Made by a program: the position numbers and the translations under genes. From Phycicoccus sp. Soil748 (GTDB taxonomy: Bacteria > Actinomycetota > Actinomycetes > Actinomycetales > Dermatophilaceae), in assembly GCF_001428025.1 (NCBI RefSeq), contig NZ_LMSC01000006.1:109036-152374 (forward strand): a DNA stretch of 43,339 nt, written 5' to 3'. This document shows positions 23,358-32,049 of this stretch, piece by piece (the stretch's first letter is position 1; every line of letters starts with the position of its first letter). A model generated the notes under the pieces. The model was not told the DNA's origin. It saw nothing but the letters and a program-made list of their open reading frames with translations, and made no database searches.

Positions 23358-23410
23358 CCTTGTCGGTGAGGGAAGCAAGACTGTGCTTAACAATCAGAAA
23401 GGCGATCTCC

Positions 23411-24577
23411 ATGTCGACCGAACTAAGGGCGCCGATGAGCCCGACGCTCGTATGGGCAAACGTCATGCGTCCGCGTACCCCGCTGGTGTACCTGGACCTG
23501 AACACGATCATCTACACGGCCAAGACGCTGCGCGGCGACAGGAACGTTCCAGCTGGCTACGACCAACTGTACGAGGCCGCGTTGAGAGCAAAGACTGAAC
23601 GGCGAGCCGCGTTCCCCCTCGGGGAGTCGCACCTGTGGGAGATCACGAAGATCACCGACCCGAAGCAGCGCCGCCGACTCGCCGACGTCTTGGAGTCGCT
23701 CTCGGACTTCAACTACCTGCTCGGCCGGGTCACGATCGCCGAGCTCGAATTCGACGCCGGAATGGCGAAAATCATGGGCGAGGAGCCTCGGCTAGGCCGC
23801 CTGCCGCTTCTGCGCCCAACATTCGGCCAGGTGTTCGGCATGGTCGGCGGCATCAATATCCGCGACGCCAATGGTCGAGATGGTTCGGACGCTCTTCGTT
23901 CGAGCATGAAGGACACTGACTACTTCGCTCTGCGCGCGCGACTGAACCTCGAAGCAGAGCGGCACATGCTCCGTGGCCCCTCGGACGACGAGCTGGTCGA
24001 GCTTCGAAAGGACCCCAACTACCGACCGGAGGTCGCAGTAGCGAGCCATCGCAGTCGCGTCGATTGGGAGGTCGACGGCCAGCGGGTCCTGAGCAACGAC
24101 CCGAGGTGGCGGCGAGGTCGGCTGCGCGACGCCATCGCCGCCCGCGAGGTCCACCACGAGTGGAACGACATGCTGACCCGCATGAGGGTCGACCGTCTCC
24201 AGTCGGGGCTTCCGCCCTTTGACCCGGACGACGAGACCTTCCGTTCATTCGTAGGTTCCATGCCCCACACCCAGGTCGCCATCAGCATAAAGACGCGCAT
24301 GCACAAGAACCCGCGTCACACCTGGACACCCAATGACATCAGCGACATCGACGCGATGTCAGTTGCCTACGCTTACTGCGAGGCCGTCTTCCCGGACAAG
24401 GCCGTCCGCCAAGCGCTGCTGACCTCTACGGAGCTGCAGGCGATGCGAACGTACGTTCCGCGTCGCGCCGCCGAGTTGGCCGAGTGGATTGACGCCTTGC
24501 CACCGGTGGTAGGAGCGGACCTCCTCGTTCCGCATCCACTGACACACTTGAGGACAGGCTTGGGCACCGCTCCGTGA
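23411..24577 (+). CDS. PIN-like domain protein, 388 aa
   Basis: The N-terminal LVYLDLNTIIYTAK (D29, N31) and the C-terminal NDISDIDAMSVAYAYCEAVFPDK (D312, D314, D329) have the spacing and residues of a PIN-like nuclease whose acidic residues lie at the two ends. About 280 charged residues separate them, more than in toxin-sized PINs. ATG at 23411 has AAAGG eight bases upstream; the longer frame adds a low-quality N-terminus. No antitoxin is visible. It is the last accessory gene before the GC-rich core block. RNase activity is inferred. Confidence 0.65.
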   Translation: MSTELRAPMSPTLVWANVMRPRTPLVYLDLNTIIYTAKTLRGDRNVPAGYDQLYEAALRAKTERRAAFPLGESHLWEITKITDPKQRRRLADVLESLSDFNYLLGRVTIAELEFDAGMAKIMGEEPRLGRLPLLRPTFGQVFGMVGGINIRDANGRDGSDALRSSMKDTDYFALRARLNLEAERHMLRGPSDDELVELRKDPNYRPEVAVASHRSRVDWEVDGQRVLSNDPRWRRGRLRDAIAAREVHHEWNDMLTRMRVDRLQSGLPPFDPDDETFRSFVGSMPHTQVAISIKTRMHKNPRHTWTPNDISDIDAMSVAYAYCEAVFPDKAVRQALLTSTELQAMRTYVPRRAAELAEWIDALPPVVGADLLVPHPLTHLRTGLGTAP

Positions 24578-24705
24578 ACTAACGCTGAGATCACGCATCC
24601 GAGGTGCTCGTTGCTCGCGTTTGCTTCGGCAATGATGGTTACTCGGGCTGAAACAGGGCGCGGCGCAGCGCATTGGCTGCGTCAATGTGGGCGGGATGGG
24701 GCGGG

Positions 24706-25575
24706 TCAAATGCCGTCGTGGTGGATGACGAAGTCGGGGTAGACGTAGCGGCCGGGGTGGTCGCCGATCTCCGCCACCGCGCGCTGGACGTCACGCAGCT
24801 GCTCAACGCTCATCTCGAGCGGCGGCTCGTCAGGCTGGAACGTCGTGCGGATCGGGTAGTCGACGCCAGGCGTCGTGGTCATCTCGATGTGGCAGCCAAG
24901 CACGTGGCTCACCGGGTGCGCCTCCGCAAACGCCACGAGCCGGTCGATCGTCGCGCGGAACGCTGGCCAGTCCTCGACATAGAGCCGCCCCGGGTAGACC
25001 GTGTCGCCGGTCAGCAGGAACCCGGTGTGTGCGTCGTAGAACGTGACCGCCGCCGCGTCGTGGCCGGGGCTCGCGATGCAGTCCACCACCCGGCCGCCGA
25101 GATCCAGCGCGGCCGGTCGGTCCAGGTCGTCCGTGCTCAGACCCAGGAAGGAGTAGACCCCCTCCACCCCGGCGTCGACGACCGTGGTCCTGGGCCGGTC
25201 CGCGAACTGCCCGTCGCCGGCGACGTGGTCGTGGTGTGAGTGGCTGTGCAGCACCACCAGCTCGTAGTCGTCCCGCGGGTGGCGTCCGAGCCACTGGGCC
25301 ACCAGGTCGTCGACCGTCCCGCGCAACGGGAAGAGCTCCGGCGAGGCGGTGGCGCCGGTGTCCACCAGGAGCGCCCGGCTGCCGCCGAACAGCAGGAACA
25401 TGAACGGCGCTTCGTAGTTGACCGCCTTGTCCTGCCGCAGGATCACCGTGTGCTCGCCGTGCCAGTGCACCTGGATGTCGGGATCGGTGTTGTGCATCGC
25501 CGACTCCGAGCCGTGGATCCAGCTGACGCCCAACGGTTCCGGCTGGCCGCCTCCCCAGGCCGAGAAGGACAGCAT
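24706..25575 (-). CDS. MBL-fold metallo-hydrolase
   Basis: This 289-residue protein has the metallo-beta-lactamase zinc motif HSHSHHDH (about residue 110) in ELVVLHSHSHHDHVAGDGQF. Next come a second histidine in ASPGHDAAAVTFYD (about 168-180), LLTGDTVYPGRLY with the bridging Asp, and VSHVLGCHIEM with the late His. All ligand positions are present. The substrate cannot be told. ATG at 25575 is used. The gene sits 17 bases downstream of the next minus-strand gene, so the two may be cotranscribed. Confidence 0.88.
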   Translation of the reverse strand: MLSFSAWGGGQPEPLGVSWIHGSESAMHNTDPDIQVHWHGEHTVILRQDKAVNYEAPFMFLLFGGSRALLVDTGATASPELFPLRGTVDDLVAQWLGRHPRDDYELVVLHSHSHHDHVAGDGQFADRPRTTVVDAGVEGVYSFLGLSTDDLDRPAALDLGGRVVDCIASPGHDAAAVTFYDAHTGFLLTGDTVYPGRLYVEDWPAFRATIDRLVAFAEAHPVSHVLGCHIEMTTTPGVDYPIRTTFQPDEPPLEMSVEQLRDVQRAVAEIGDHPGRYVYPDFVIHHDGI

Positions 25576-25592
25576 CTCCGAGCCGGCGACGT

Positions 25593-25982
25593 CTACGAGT
25601 AGGTGGGGCGGTCGGGGTGCTCGGGGTCTGCGGTCCCGGGGGACTGAGGCATGTGGTTGGCCGCCTTCGCGGCCGCGTCGCCGTACAGGAGCTCGTCGCG
25701 GTCGGTGATGATCGACAGCGGAGCGCCGTTGGTCTCCGTGAGCTGCTGGGCCAGCCGGTCGTACGACGTGTCGGGCAGCCGCACGTCGCCGTCCTCGAGC
25801 CGGCGACGCAGCATCGAGGCCAGGTCGTCGAGGTTGGTGTCGCCGACGCCGCCGTGCAGCTCCACGACGGTCCGCACGTAGTGGTCGAGCTGCTCGGGAC
25901 TGAGCGACTCCACGAACGGCGTGTTCAGGGTGATGGTGAGTCCACGCTCGGGGGTGTGGCCGACGGGCACCTGTTCAGTCAT
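25593..25982 (-). CDS. Hypothetical protein, 129 aa
   Basis: The protein is not recognised. It is acidic and soluble, with helices FVESLSPEQLDHYVRTVVEL (about 23-42), LDDLASMLRRRLEDG and YDRLAQQLTE, and a Pro-rich tail. Codon use is typical of the GC-rich core half. ATG at 25982 is chosen because upstream codons lose protein character. It lies upstream of the MBL-fold gene in a probable operon. Confidence 0.65.
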   Translation of the reverse strand: MTEQVPVGHTPERGLTITLNTPFVESLSPEQLDHYVRTVVELHGGVGDTNLDDLASMLRRRLEDGDVRLPDTSYDRLAQQLTETNGAPLSIITDRDELLYGDAAAKAANHMPQSPGTADPEHPDRPTYS

Positions 25983-26118
25983 GGTTTCGACCCTAACCGC
26001 GGGGCGGGGGGCATGCCTCGTCGAGCGGTCCCTGCGTCCACGGGTGCTTGGGGGGCCCCAGCGGGGCGCGCCGACCACGCCTCGGCGCAGGTAACGACCC
26101 GGTGGCAGGATGGCCGGC

Positions 26119-26445
26119 ATGAACATCCCCCAGGTGTCCGTGTCCGACGTCGCCGACCACGCCGTCCTCCTCGACGTCCGTGAGCAGGACGAGTGGGACG
26201 CCGGCCACGCGCCGGGTGCCGTGCACATCCCGCTCGGTGACCTACCGTCCCGCCTCCACGAGCTGCCCGACACCGACGCCGCCACGCTGGCCATCACGTG
26301 CCGTGGCGGTGGCAGGTCGTCCCGCGCGGTCGCCTGGCTGTCGCAGCAGGGCTTCGACGTCGCCAACCTCGACGGCGGCATGAAGGCCTGGCACGCCGCC
26401 GGCAAGCCGCTGGCCGCCGACTCGGCCACCCCGTCGGTGAAGTAG
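26119..26445 (+). CDS. Rhodanese-like domain protein
   Basis: This single rhodanese domain has LLDVREQDEWDAGHAPGAVHIPLGDL, the active-site loop ITCRGGGRSSRA with its catalytic cysteine (about residue 59), and NLDGGMKAWHAAGKPL at the end. Rhodaneses transfer sulfane sulfur. ATG at 26119 is spaced better from GGTGGCAGG than the in-frame ATG at 26110. A DUF3806 gene follows six bases after the stop. Confidence 0.9.
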   Translation: MNIPQVSVSDVADHAVLLDVREQDEWDAGHAPGAVHIPLGDLPSRLHELPDTDAATLAITCRGGGRSSRAVAWLSQQGFDVANLDGGMKAWHAAGKPLAADSATPSVK

Positions 26446-26451
26446 CCGGCG

Positions 26452-26967
26452 ATGGCCTGGTTCGGTCGCCGCAAGGACGAGTCCGCGGAGCCGGAGTCCG
26501 TCGAGGAGCTCGAGCTCTCCACGGCGGGCGACCAACTGCTGGGTGAAGGCGAGTCGCTCCGGCCGGTGGTCAAGCCCCTCGGTGACGACGAGCGGGCCCG
26601 GATCGAGGCCGCCCTCGAGGCGCTGCAGTCCGAGGGCGTGGACGTGGACGACCTCGACTCGCTCGGCAAGGGACTCGACGCCGCCTACGCTGCCTGGGCC
26701 GAGGGTGACGAGGAGACGCGCCCCGACCACGCGGCGATCGTCGAGCGCTACGCCATCGGCGTCGGCACCTACCTCGACCGGCACACCGACCTCGACTGGC
26801 AGGTGGTGACCGATGTCTTCGGGACCGACCTGTCGCTCACCGAGGGTTTCAAGGGCTCGTTCGTCGTCGTGCCGCACAACCTCGTGGCCGGCCGCTGGAT
26901 GCGCGGCGAGACCGGCTGGGTACCCCCGGTGATCGGTCACATCGAGCGCCGCCGCACCCGCCGCTGA
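26452..26967 (+). CDS. DUF3806 domain protein
   Basis: This 171-residue protein has an acidic N-terminal half and the DUF3806 core YLDRHTDLDWQVVTDVFGTDLSL (about 104-126), then SFVVVPHNLVAGRWM. The family has no known role. It starts six bases after the rhodanese stop codon, so the two genes are cotranscribed. Confidence 0.82.
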   Translation: MAWFGRRKDESAEPESVEELELSTAGDQLLGEGESLRPVVKPLGDDERARIEAALEALQSEGVDVDDLDSLGKGLDAAYAAWAEGDEETRPDHAAIVERYAIGVGTYLDRHTDLDWQVVTDVFGTDLSLTEGFKGSFVVVPHNLVAGRWMRGETGWVPPVIGHIERRRTRR

Positions 26968-27000
26968 CGGCGACGGGCGCGGCGCCGTACTGAACGCGCG

Positions 27001-28629
27001 TCAGGACCGGAACCGCGAGAACACGCGGTACATGAACTCCGTCCCCTTCTCCAGCGCCTCGACGAAGATGCGCTCGTCGTTGCCGTGCATGCCGATCAGC
27101 TGCTCGTTGCTGATGACGTACGGGTAGACGCCGTAGCCCGGGATCCCCTTCTCGCGCCACGGCCCGAGGCTGGTCCCCGCCTCGAACAGTGCAGGCGTGA
27201 ACCGCGCGCCCGGGTAGGTCTGCACCGACGACTGCTGGATCGCCTTGTAGAGCGGGGTGTCGAGGTCGGCGGGCTTGCCGGCCCAGGTCTTGTCGAGGGT
27301 GTCGAGGTAGTCGACCTCCGAGACCCCTTCCGGCGCAGCGACCTTCACCTCGATGTCGCGGCCCCTGAGCCGGCGCCGGAGGTCGGCGATGAAGTCGCGC
27401 GGCTTCTGCCCGCCGGGGATCCCGCGGCAGTTGACGCGCACGTGCGCCTCCGACGGGATGACGTTCTCCTTGTAGCCCGCGTCCTCGATGACGTACGCCG
27501 ACGTCGTCCGCAGCAGCGCGCTGTGCAGGTACGGGTAGTCCGACAGCTTCACGACGAGCGCCGCCGCCCGTTCGCGCGACGCCTGGCTCGGTGCCTTGAG
27601 CATGAGCCGTATGGCGCGGGCGAACCTGCGGTCGTCCGTCGCCTCCGCGAGGGCGGCGAAGTACTCGCGCGTCACCGGGGTGAGGTGCACGGGTGCGAGG
27701 TAGTCACCGATCTCGGCGACGGCTCGCGACAGGCTGACGATCGCGGAGTCGGGGATCGGCTTGGAGGAGTGCGTCGCGGTGCCGTCGGCGTAGAGGTCGA
27801 GGTTGAAGTAGACCTTGTCCTGGCGGGTGACGCTGATCAGCATCGGCGTGGTCTTGTCGGACTGGGCGATGAACCAGCCGCCCTCGGTCAGCACCATGCC
27901 GGCGTCGAGCTTGTCCCAGTGGTTCTTCGCGAGCCAGCCCGAGCCGTACTCGCCGGCCTCCTCGTCGCAGTCGGTGAGCACGATGATGTCGCGGTCGAAC
28001 GTCGCGCCCTCGCCGACGTGGCGCAGCAGCGCGCTGATCGACGCCGCGTTGGCTCCCTTCATGTCCAGGGCGCCGCGACCGTAGACCTCGCCCTGCTTCA
28101 CCGTCCCGGCGAACGGGTCGACGCTCCAGTTCTCCTGCTCCACCGGGACGACGTCGGAGTGCCCCAGCAGCAGCAGTGGCTTGGCAGTCGACGACGTGCC
28201 CTTGATGCGAGCGATCAGGTGGACGTTGTCGGGCTGCGGGGTCGGGATGATCTCGGCCGGCACGCCGGCGGCGTCCCAGACGCCCTTGAGCCACTCGGCG
28301 TGGGCACGGGTCCTGCCGCCCTTGCCGAAGTTCTGCGTGTCGAAGGAGATCATCTTCTGCAGCATCCCCAGCGGGTCGCCGCCGGCGGCAGCGGCGGCTC
28401 GGGCAGATGCGGGCGCCCCCGCCGGCGCTGACCCGGGAGCGGCGCTCGCCGGCGTGCTGCCGCGCAGGAAGCTGGCGCTGCCGACGCCGGCGGCGGTGAG
28501 GGCGGCGACGCCACCCACCCGTGTGACGAAGGCGCGGCGGTCGAGCCCGGTGGGCACGGGGGTGGACGAGGGGTCGGCGGTGGGCGAGGGGTCAGGCGAA
28601 GGGGTGGACGCAGGGGTCGGTGGGGTCAT
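27001..28629 (-). CDS. Tat-exported M20 family metallopeptidase
   Basis: This 542-residue protein starts with a Ser/Pro/Thr-rich stretch and a twin-arginine signal, LDRRAFVTRVGGVAALTAAGVG (about 29-50), then an Ala-rich linker. The M20 zinc ligands follow in LLLLGHSDVVPVEQENWSVDPF, YGRGALDMKGAN and TDCDEEAGEYGSGW, with a dimerisation domain and the late HGNDERIFVEAL histidine. It is an exported dinuclear zinc carboxypeptidase or aminoacylase. ATG at 28629 has GAGGAA six bases upstream. Confidence 0.9.
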   Translation of the reverse strand: MTPPTPASTPSPDPSPTADPSSTPVPTGLDRRAFVTRVGGVAALTAAGVGSASFLRGSTPASAAPGSAPAGAPASARAAAAAGGDPLGMLQKMISFDTQNFGKGGRTRAHAEWLKGVWDAAGVPAEIIPTPQPDNVHLIARIKGTSSTAKPLLLLGHSDVVPVEQENWSVDPFAGTVKQGEVYGRGALDMKGANAASISALLRHVGEGATFDRDIIVLTDCDEEAGEYGSGWLAKNHWDKLDAGMVLTEGGWFIAQSDKTTPMLISVTRQDKVYFNLDLYADGTATHSSKPIPDSAIVSLSRAVAEIGDYLAPVHLTPVTREYFAALAEATDDRRFARAIRLMLKAPSQASRERAAALVVKLSDYPYLHSALLRTTSAYVIEDAGYKENVIPSEAHVRVNCRGIPGGQKPRDFIADLRRRLRGRDIEVKVAAPEGVSEVDYLDTLDKTWAGKPADLDTPLYKAIQQSSVQTYPGARFTPALFEAGTSLGPWREKGIPGYGVYPYVISNEQLIGMHGNDERIFVEALEKGTEFMYRVFSRFRS

Positions 28630-28644
28630 TGGGGGTTCCTCGAT

Positions 28645-28836
28645 TCACAGCGGTGTGATGCGTGGACCCTCCCCACCTTCGTCCGGTATGTCGTGAATGT
28701 CCTGCCGGACCTCCTCGCCGTCGCCCAGCGGTGGAAGCGCGGGGACGAGCGGCACGGACTCGACGTCGATGCCGTCCTCTACTGATGTATCGCGTGGACA
28801 GTAGACAGCGCCATACGAGTGCATCGAGGGCGACAC
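28645..28836 (-). CDS. Possible small acidic protein, 63 aa
   Basis: A short frame with GTG at 28836 (or ATG at 28824) ends 16 bases before the M20 start. The protein is acidic, with DTSVEDGIDVESVPLVPALPPL and a C-terminal DIHDIPDEGGEGPRI. It looks like protein rather than random GC-rich sequence, but no family or ribosome-binding site supports it. Confidence 0.35.
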   Translation of the reverse strand: MSPSMHSYGAVYCPRDTSVEDGIDVESVPLVPALPPLGDGEEVRQDIHDIPDEGGEGPRITPL

Positions 28837-28894
28837 GATGCCCGCGTATCCGCACTTCTCGGGATATCGCTAGACGGACCCATACCCTGCGATC

Positions 28895-30106
28895 GTGGAC
28901 CCGATCCGTAACCCCTACGCGCCCGGCGCCGGCCAGCGACCCCCCGAGCTCGCGGGGCGCGACGAGCAGCTCCAGGCGTTCGACATCGTGCTGGAGCGCA
29001 TCGCTCGCGGCCGCCCCGAGCGGTCCATCGTCCTGACGGGGCTGCGCGGCGTCGGGAAGACGGTGCTGCTCAACGCCCTGCGATCTGCGGCGGTCCGCGC
29101 CCACTGGGGAACCGGCAAGCTCGAGGCGCGCCCCGACCAGGGCCTGCGCCGCCCGCTCTCCGCGGCGCTGCACGTCGCGGTCCGCGAGCTCGGCCACCCG
29201 CAGGGCGACGACGTCGACCACGTGCTCGGCGTCATCAAGGCGTTCGCCCAGCGCGACGCCGCTCCCGGCGCCAAGCTGCGCGAGAAGTGGAACCCCGGCA
29301 TCGACGCCCCCGCGATCACCGGTCGCGCCGACTCCGGCGACATCGAGATCGACCTCGTCGAGCTGCTCACCGACGTGGGCGGGCTGGCCGCCGACGTCGG
29401 CAAGGGCGTCGCCGTCTTCGTCGACGAGATGCAGGACCTGTCGCCGGAGGACGTCTCCGCGGTCTGCGCCGCCTGCCACGAGATCTCGCAGTCCGGCCTG
29501 CCCGTCATCGTCGTCGGCGCCGGCCTGCCGCACCTGCCAGCAGTGCTCTCGGCGTCGAAGTCATACTCCGAGCGGCTCTTCCGCTACCAGCGCATCGACC
29601 GCCTCGACCGCACCGCCGCCGACCTGGCCCTGGTCGCGCCGGCGCAGGACGAGGGCGCGGAGTTCACGCCCGAGGCGCTCGCGGCGATGTATGCAGCCAC
29701 GGCCGGGTACCCGTACTTCGTCCAGGCGTACGGCAAGGTCGCCTGGGACGTCGCGCCGCGGACGCCCATCACCGAGGACGACGTCAAGGTCGCCGCCCCG
29801 GAGGCGGAGGCGGAGCTTGCCGTCGGGTTCTTCGGCTCCAGGTTCGAGCGGGCGACGCCGGCCGAGCGCGAGTACCTGCGCGCCATGGCGGACGCCGCGG
29901 TCGCCATGGTCGAGTCGGGCGAGGAGGTCGACGAGACCGAGTCGGTGCCGACCTCGGCCGTCGCCACGCTGCTGGACCGCAAGCCGCAGTCGCTGTCACC
30001 CGCCCGCGACGCCCTGCTCAAGAAGGGCCTCATCTACTCGGGCGAGCGCGGCCGGATCGCGTTCACCGTGCCGCACTTCGGCCGCTACCTGCGCGCCACC
30101 GGCTGA
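28895..30106 (+). CDS. AAA family ATPase (ORC/NACHT-like)
   Basis: This 403-residue protein has Walker A GLRGVGKT at 49-56 and Walker B VAVFVDEMQDL (about 170-180), then sensor-like GLPVIVVGAGLPHLP. A C-terminal winged-helix region (about 350-400) has LLDRKPQSLSPARDALLKKGLIYSGERGRIAFTVP, as in ORC-like ATP-binding proteins. The role is unknown in this subfamily. GTG at 28895 is used. The GNAT gene follows after 13 bp. Confidence 0.82.
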   Translation: MDPIRNPYAPGAGQRPPELAGRDEQLQAFDIVLERIARGRPERSIVLTGLRGVGKTVLLNALRSAAVRAHWGTGKLEARPDQGLRRPLSAALHVAVRELGHPQGDDVDHVLGVIKAFAQRDAAPGAKLREKWNPGIDAPAITGRADSGDIEIDLVELLTDVGGLAADVGKGVAVFVDEMQDLSPEDVSAVCAACHEISQSGLPVIVVGAGLPHLPAVLSASKSYSERLFRYQRIDRLDRTAADLALVAPAQDEGAEFTPEALAAMYAATAGYPYFVQAYGKVAWDVAPRTPITEDDVKVAAPEAEAELAVGFFGSRFERATPAEREYLRAMADAAVAMVESGEEVDETESVPTSAVATLLDRKPQSLSPARDALLKKGLIYSGERGRIAFTVPHFGRYLRATG

Positions 30107-30119
30107 GCCCACCAACCGT

Positions 30120-30659
30120 ATGGCGCGCGCGACGGGTCCGGGGGACGGGGTCGTCCTCGAGTCCGAGCGCCTCGTGCTGGGGTCTTGGCGGCCGGGTGAG
30201 GGGGTCGTCCAGCACCAGCTGTGGAGCGAGCGCGACGACCGCGTGCCCCCGCACCGCCGCATCGACCGCGCGGGCCACCCCACGGTCCAGGAGCTCGAGG
30301 AGTCGATCCGCACCGCGCCGCCGCCGTCGTCGACCGGCCTGCTGGCCGTCGAGCGCAGGGTCGAGGGCGACGTCATCGGCTGCTGCGGACTCGTCGACAG
30401 CGGACGCGGCGCCGACGGCGAGCCCGAGCTGGCGTTCGAGCTGCTCCGCCGCGCCTGGGGGCAGGGCTATGCCACCGAGGCGTCCGAGGCGGTGATCGAC
30501 TGGGCCAGGTCGTCCGGGCACCAGCGGCTGTGGGCAACGGTCTGGGACTGGAACACCGCGTCGCGCCGGGTGCTGGCCAAGCTCGGCTTCGTCGAGTCCG
30601 GTCGGATCGAGGTGGACCCGGTCCACGGCACGACGCTGTTCACGACCCGGCGGCTCTGA
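30120..30659 (+). CDS. GNAT acetyltransferase (RimJ/RimL-like)
   Basis: This 179-residue protein begins VVLESERLVLGSWRPGE, typical of the RimJ/RimL group. It has an acetyl-CoA motif, ELAFELLRRAWGQGYATEASEAVIDWA, and the C-terminal NTASRRVLAKLGFVESGRIEV. The acceptor may be a ribosomal protein or a small molecule. ATG at 30120 is 13 bases after the AAA ATPase stop. Confidence 0.87.
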   Translation: MARATGPGDGVVLESERLVLGSWRPGEGVVQHQLWSERDDRVPPHRRIDRAGHPTVQELEESIRTAPPPSSTGLLAVERRVEGDVIGCCGLVDSGRGADGEPELAFELLRRAWGQGYATEASEAVIDWARSSGHQRLWATVWDWNTASRRVLAKLGFVESGRIEVDPVHGTTLFTTRRL

Positions 30660-30852
30660 CCTGGGGCATCGCCGCGTGGGCCACGGTCATCGCCCCACGC
30701 AGCACGAGCGTGCCGGGCTCGGGGTCCACCGCCACGCGGCCGGGTCCCCAGAGCTCCGGCAGCGTCCAGCGCCGGGCTGCCGAGAGGGCGGCGTCGACGT
30801 ATCCCGGGTAGGCCAGGGTCCCTCCTGCGAGCACGAGCCGCCCGCCCTCAGG
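30640..30852 (-). pseudogene. Possible remnant of an actin-like/Hsp70-type ATPase gene
   Basis: A frame of about 70 codons with no good start reads LVLAGGTLAYPGYVDAAL, then DPEPGTLVLRGAMTVA. It resembles the end of an Hsp70-like ATPase domain (a GG-containing strand, then D-P-E before G-A). It lies directly after the alkyltransferase stop and overlaps the GNAT stop. It looks like a truncated gene or a chance likeness; no partner fragment is in the window. Confidence 0.28.
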
Positions 30853-30853
30853 C

Positions 30854-31477
30854 CTAGCCGACCTCCCGGGCCTCGAGGTCGAGCAGGAAGCGCTTGGCCT
30901 CCAGCCCGCCGGCGTACCCGGTCAGCGCGCCGTTCGAGGCGACGACCCGGTGGCACGGCAGCACGACGCAGAGCGGGTTCGCGCCCAGCGCCGCGCCCAC
31001 CGCGCGGGCAGCCGAGGGGCGCTCCACGAGCCGCGCCAGCTCGCCGTACGTGGCCCGGTGGCCGTACGTGACCGCGGAGGCGAGGCGTGGCAGCACGACC
31101 CGCTGGAAGTCGGAGGCGAGGGCGAGGTCGGTGGGCAGCGTGAAGGCGTGCAGCCGCCCGGCGAGGAACTCCTCGAGCTGGCGCCGCGCCTCGTCGAGCT
31201 CGCGTGGCTGGCGCAGGATCCGCGGTGAGACATTGAGGCTGAGGCGCGTCAGGACGGTCGCCTCGACGTCGGGGGAGGGGACGAACGTCGAGGCAACCAG
31301 TGCACCAGCGGCGTTGCGGGCCAACAGCATCCGGCCCACCGCGGTGTCCTCGATGACGTAGCTGACGTCCGAGGGCTCGAGGGTGGGTGGCTGGATCCCG
31401 CGCGGCTCGAACCGGCCCAGCGGGGCGAGCGTCGCAGCGGTCTCGAGCTCCTCGGGAGCAGGCGTCATACGGCTCAT
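30854..31477 (-). CDS. Methylated-DNA--protein-cysteine methyltransferase
   Basis: This 207-residue protein has the suicidal active site PCHR in NPLCVVLPCHRVVASNGALTGYAGGLEAKRFLL and the helix ATYGELARLVERPSAARAVGAALGANP that binds DNA. It removes O6-alkyl groups from guanine onto its cysteine. The ATG at 31477 overlaps the sigma-factor stop codon (ATGA), so translation is coupled and the two genes form an operon. The 150-residue N-terminal extension is normal for actinobacterial Ogt/MGMT proteins. Confidence 0.9.
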   Translation of the reverse strand: MSRMTPAPEELETAATLAPLGRFEPRGIQPPTLEPSDVSYVIEDTAVGRMLLARNAAGALVASTFVPSPDVEATVLTRLSLNVSPRILRQPRELDEARRQLEEFLAGRLHAFTLPTDLALASDFQRVVLPRLASAVTYGHRATYGELARLVERPSAARAVGAALGANPLCVVLPCHRVVASNGALTGYAGGLEAKRFLLDLEAREVG

Positions 31478-31962
31478 GGCAGGTCCTTCCGCAGGGTGGC
31501 GAGCGCGTCGCTCACCAGGCGCCGGCTCATGGCCGGCGAGCAGCCGAGGGCGGCGGCGATGGTCGGGTGGTCGAGGTCGACGACGTACTTGAGGACGACG
31601 GCCTCGCGCTGTCGCGGGGGCAGGGCGTGGACCGCCGACCACAGGGGCGCGTCGGGCAGGTCGGCATCGGCACCCGTGACCGCCGGCTCACGGGTGGCCA
31701 GTGACGCCGGGTCGTCGTGCGGCACGGCACGCCGGGCACGCCCGCGGTGGGCGTCCATGGCGCAGCGGTGGGTGATGGTGAGCAGCCAGCCGCGCAGGTT
31801 GGCGGTCGAGCGCAGCGACGGGTATGCCGCGAGCGCCTGGGTCCACGCCTGTTGCGCGACGTCGTCGCCGTCGACCGGTCCGGCGAGCGCGTGGGCGAGG
31901 CGGGCCACGTCGCGCCAGTGGGCGTCGACGAGGAGCTGGAAGGCGGGGAGCTGCACACCCAT
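31474..31962 (-). CDS. ECF-like RNA polymerase sigma factor
   Basis: This 162-residue protein has region 2 (VDGDDVAQQAWTQALAAYPSLRSTANLRGWLLTITHRCAMDAHR) and region 4 (WSAVHALPPRQREAVVLKYVVDLDHPTIAAALGCSPAMSRRLVSDALATLRK). These bind the -10 and -35 boxes. ATG at 31962 has GAGGGGG upstream. It ends in an ATGA overlap with the alkyltransferase gene, so it may govern a DNA-alkylation or stress response. No anti-sigma gene is adjacent on the same strand. Confidence 0.88.
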   Translation of the reverse strand: MGVQLPAFQLLVDAHWRDVARLAHALAGPVDGDDVAQQAWTQALAAYPSLRSTANLRGWLLTITHRCAMDAHRGRARRAVPHDDPASLATREPAVTGADADLPDAPLWSAVHALPPRQREAVVLKYVVDLDHPTIAAALGCSPAMSRRLVSDALATLRKDLP

Positions 31963-32049
31963 CGAACGCGGCACCCCCTCTGCGTGTGAGTCGGCGCGCC
32001 GCGCGGTGCCCCGGGCGGCCGGCGGTGTCCGATATGGAACCATGGTGCC

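Larger units (their letters stand above)
22997..23410. other. 414-bp intergenic region with two hairpins
   Basis: No gene is supported. It contains a perfect 14-bp hairpin just after the TIR-like gene and an 11-bp inverted repeat upstream of the PIN-like gene. The stretch between them shows no coding pattern. Confidence 0.5.
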
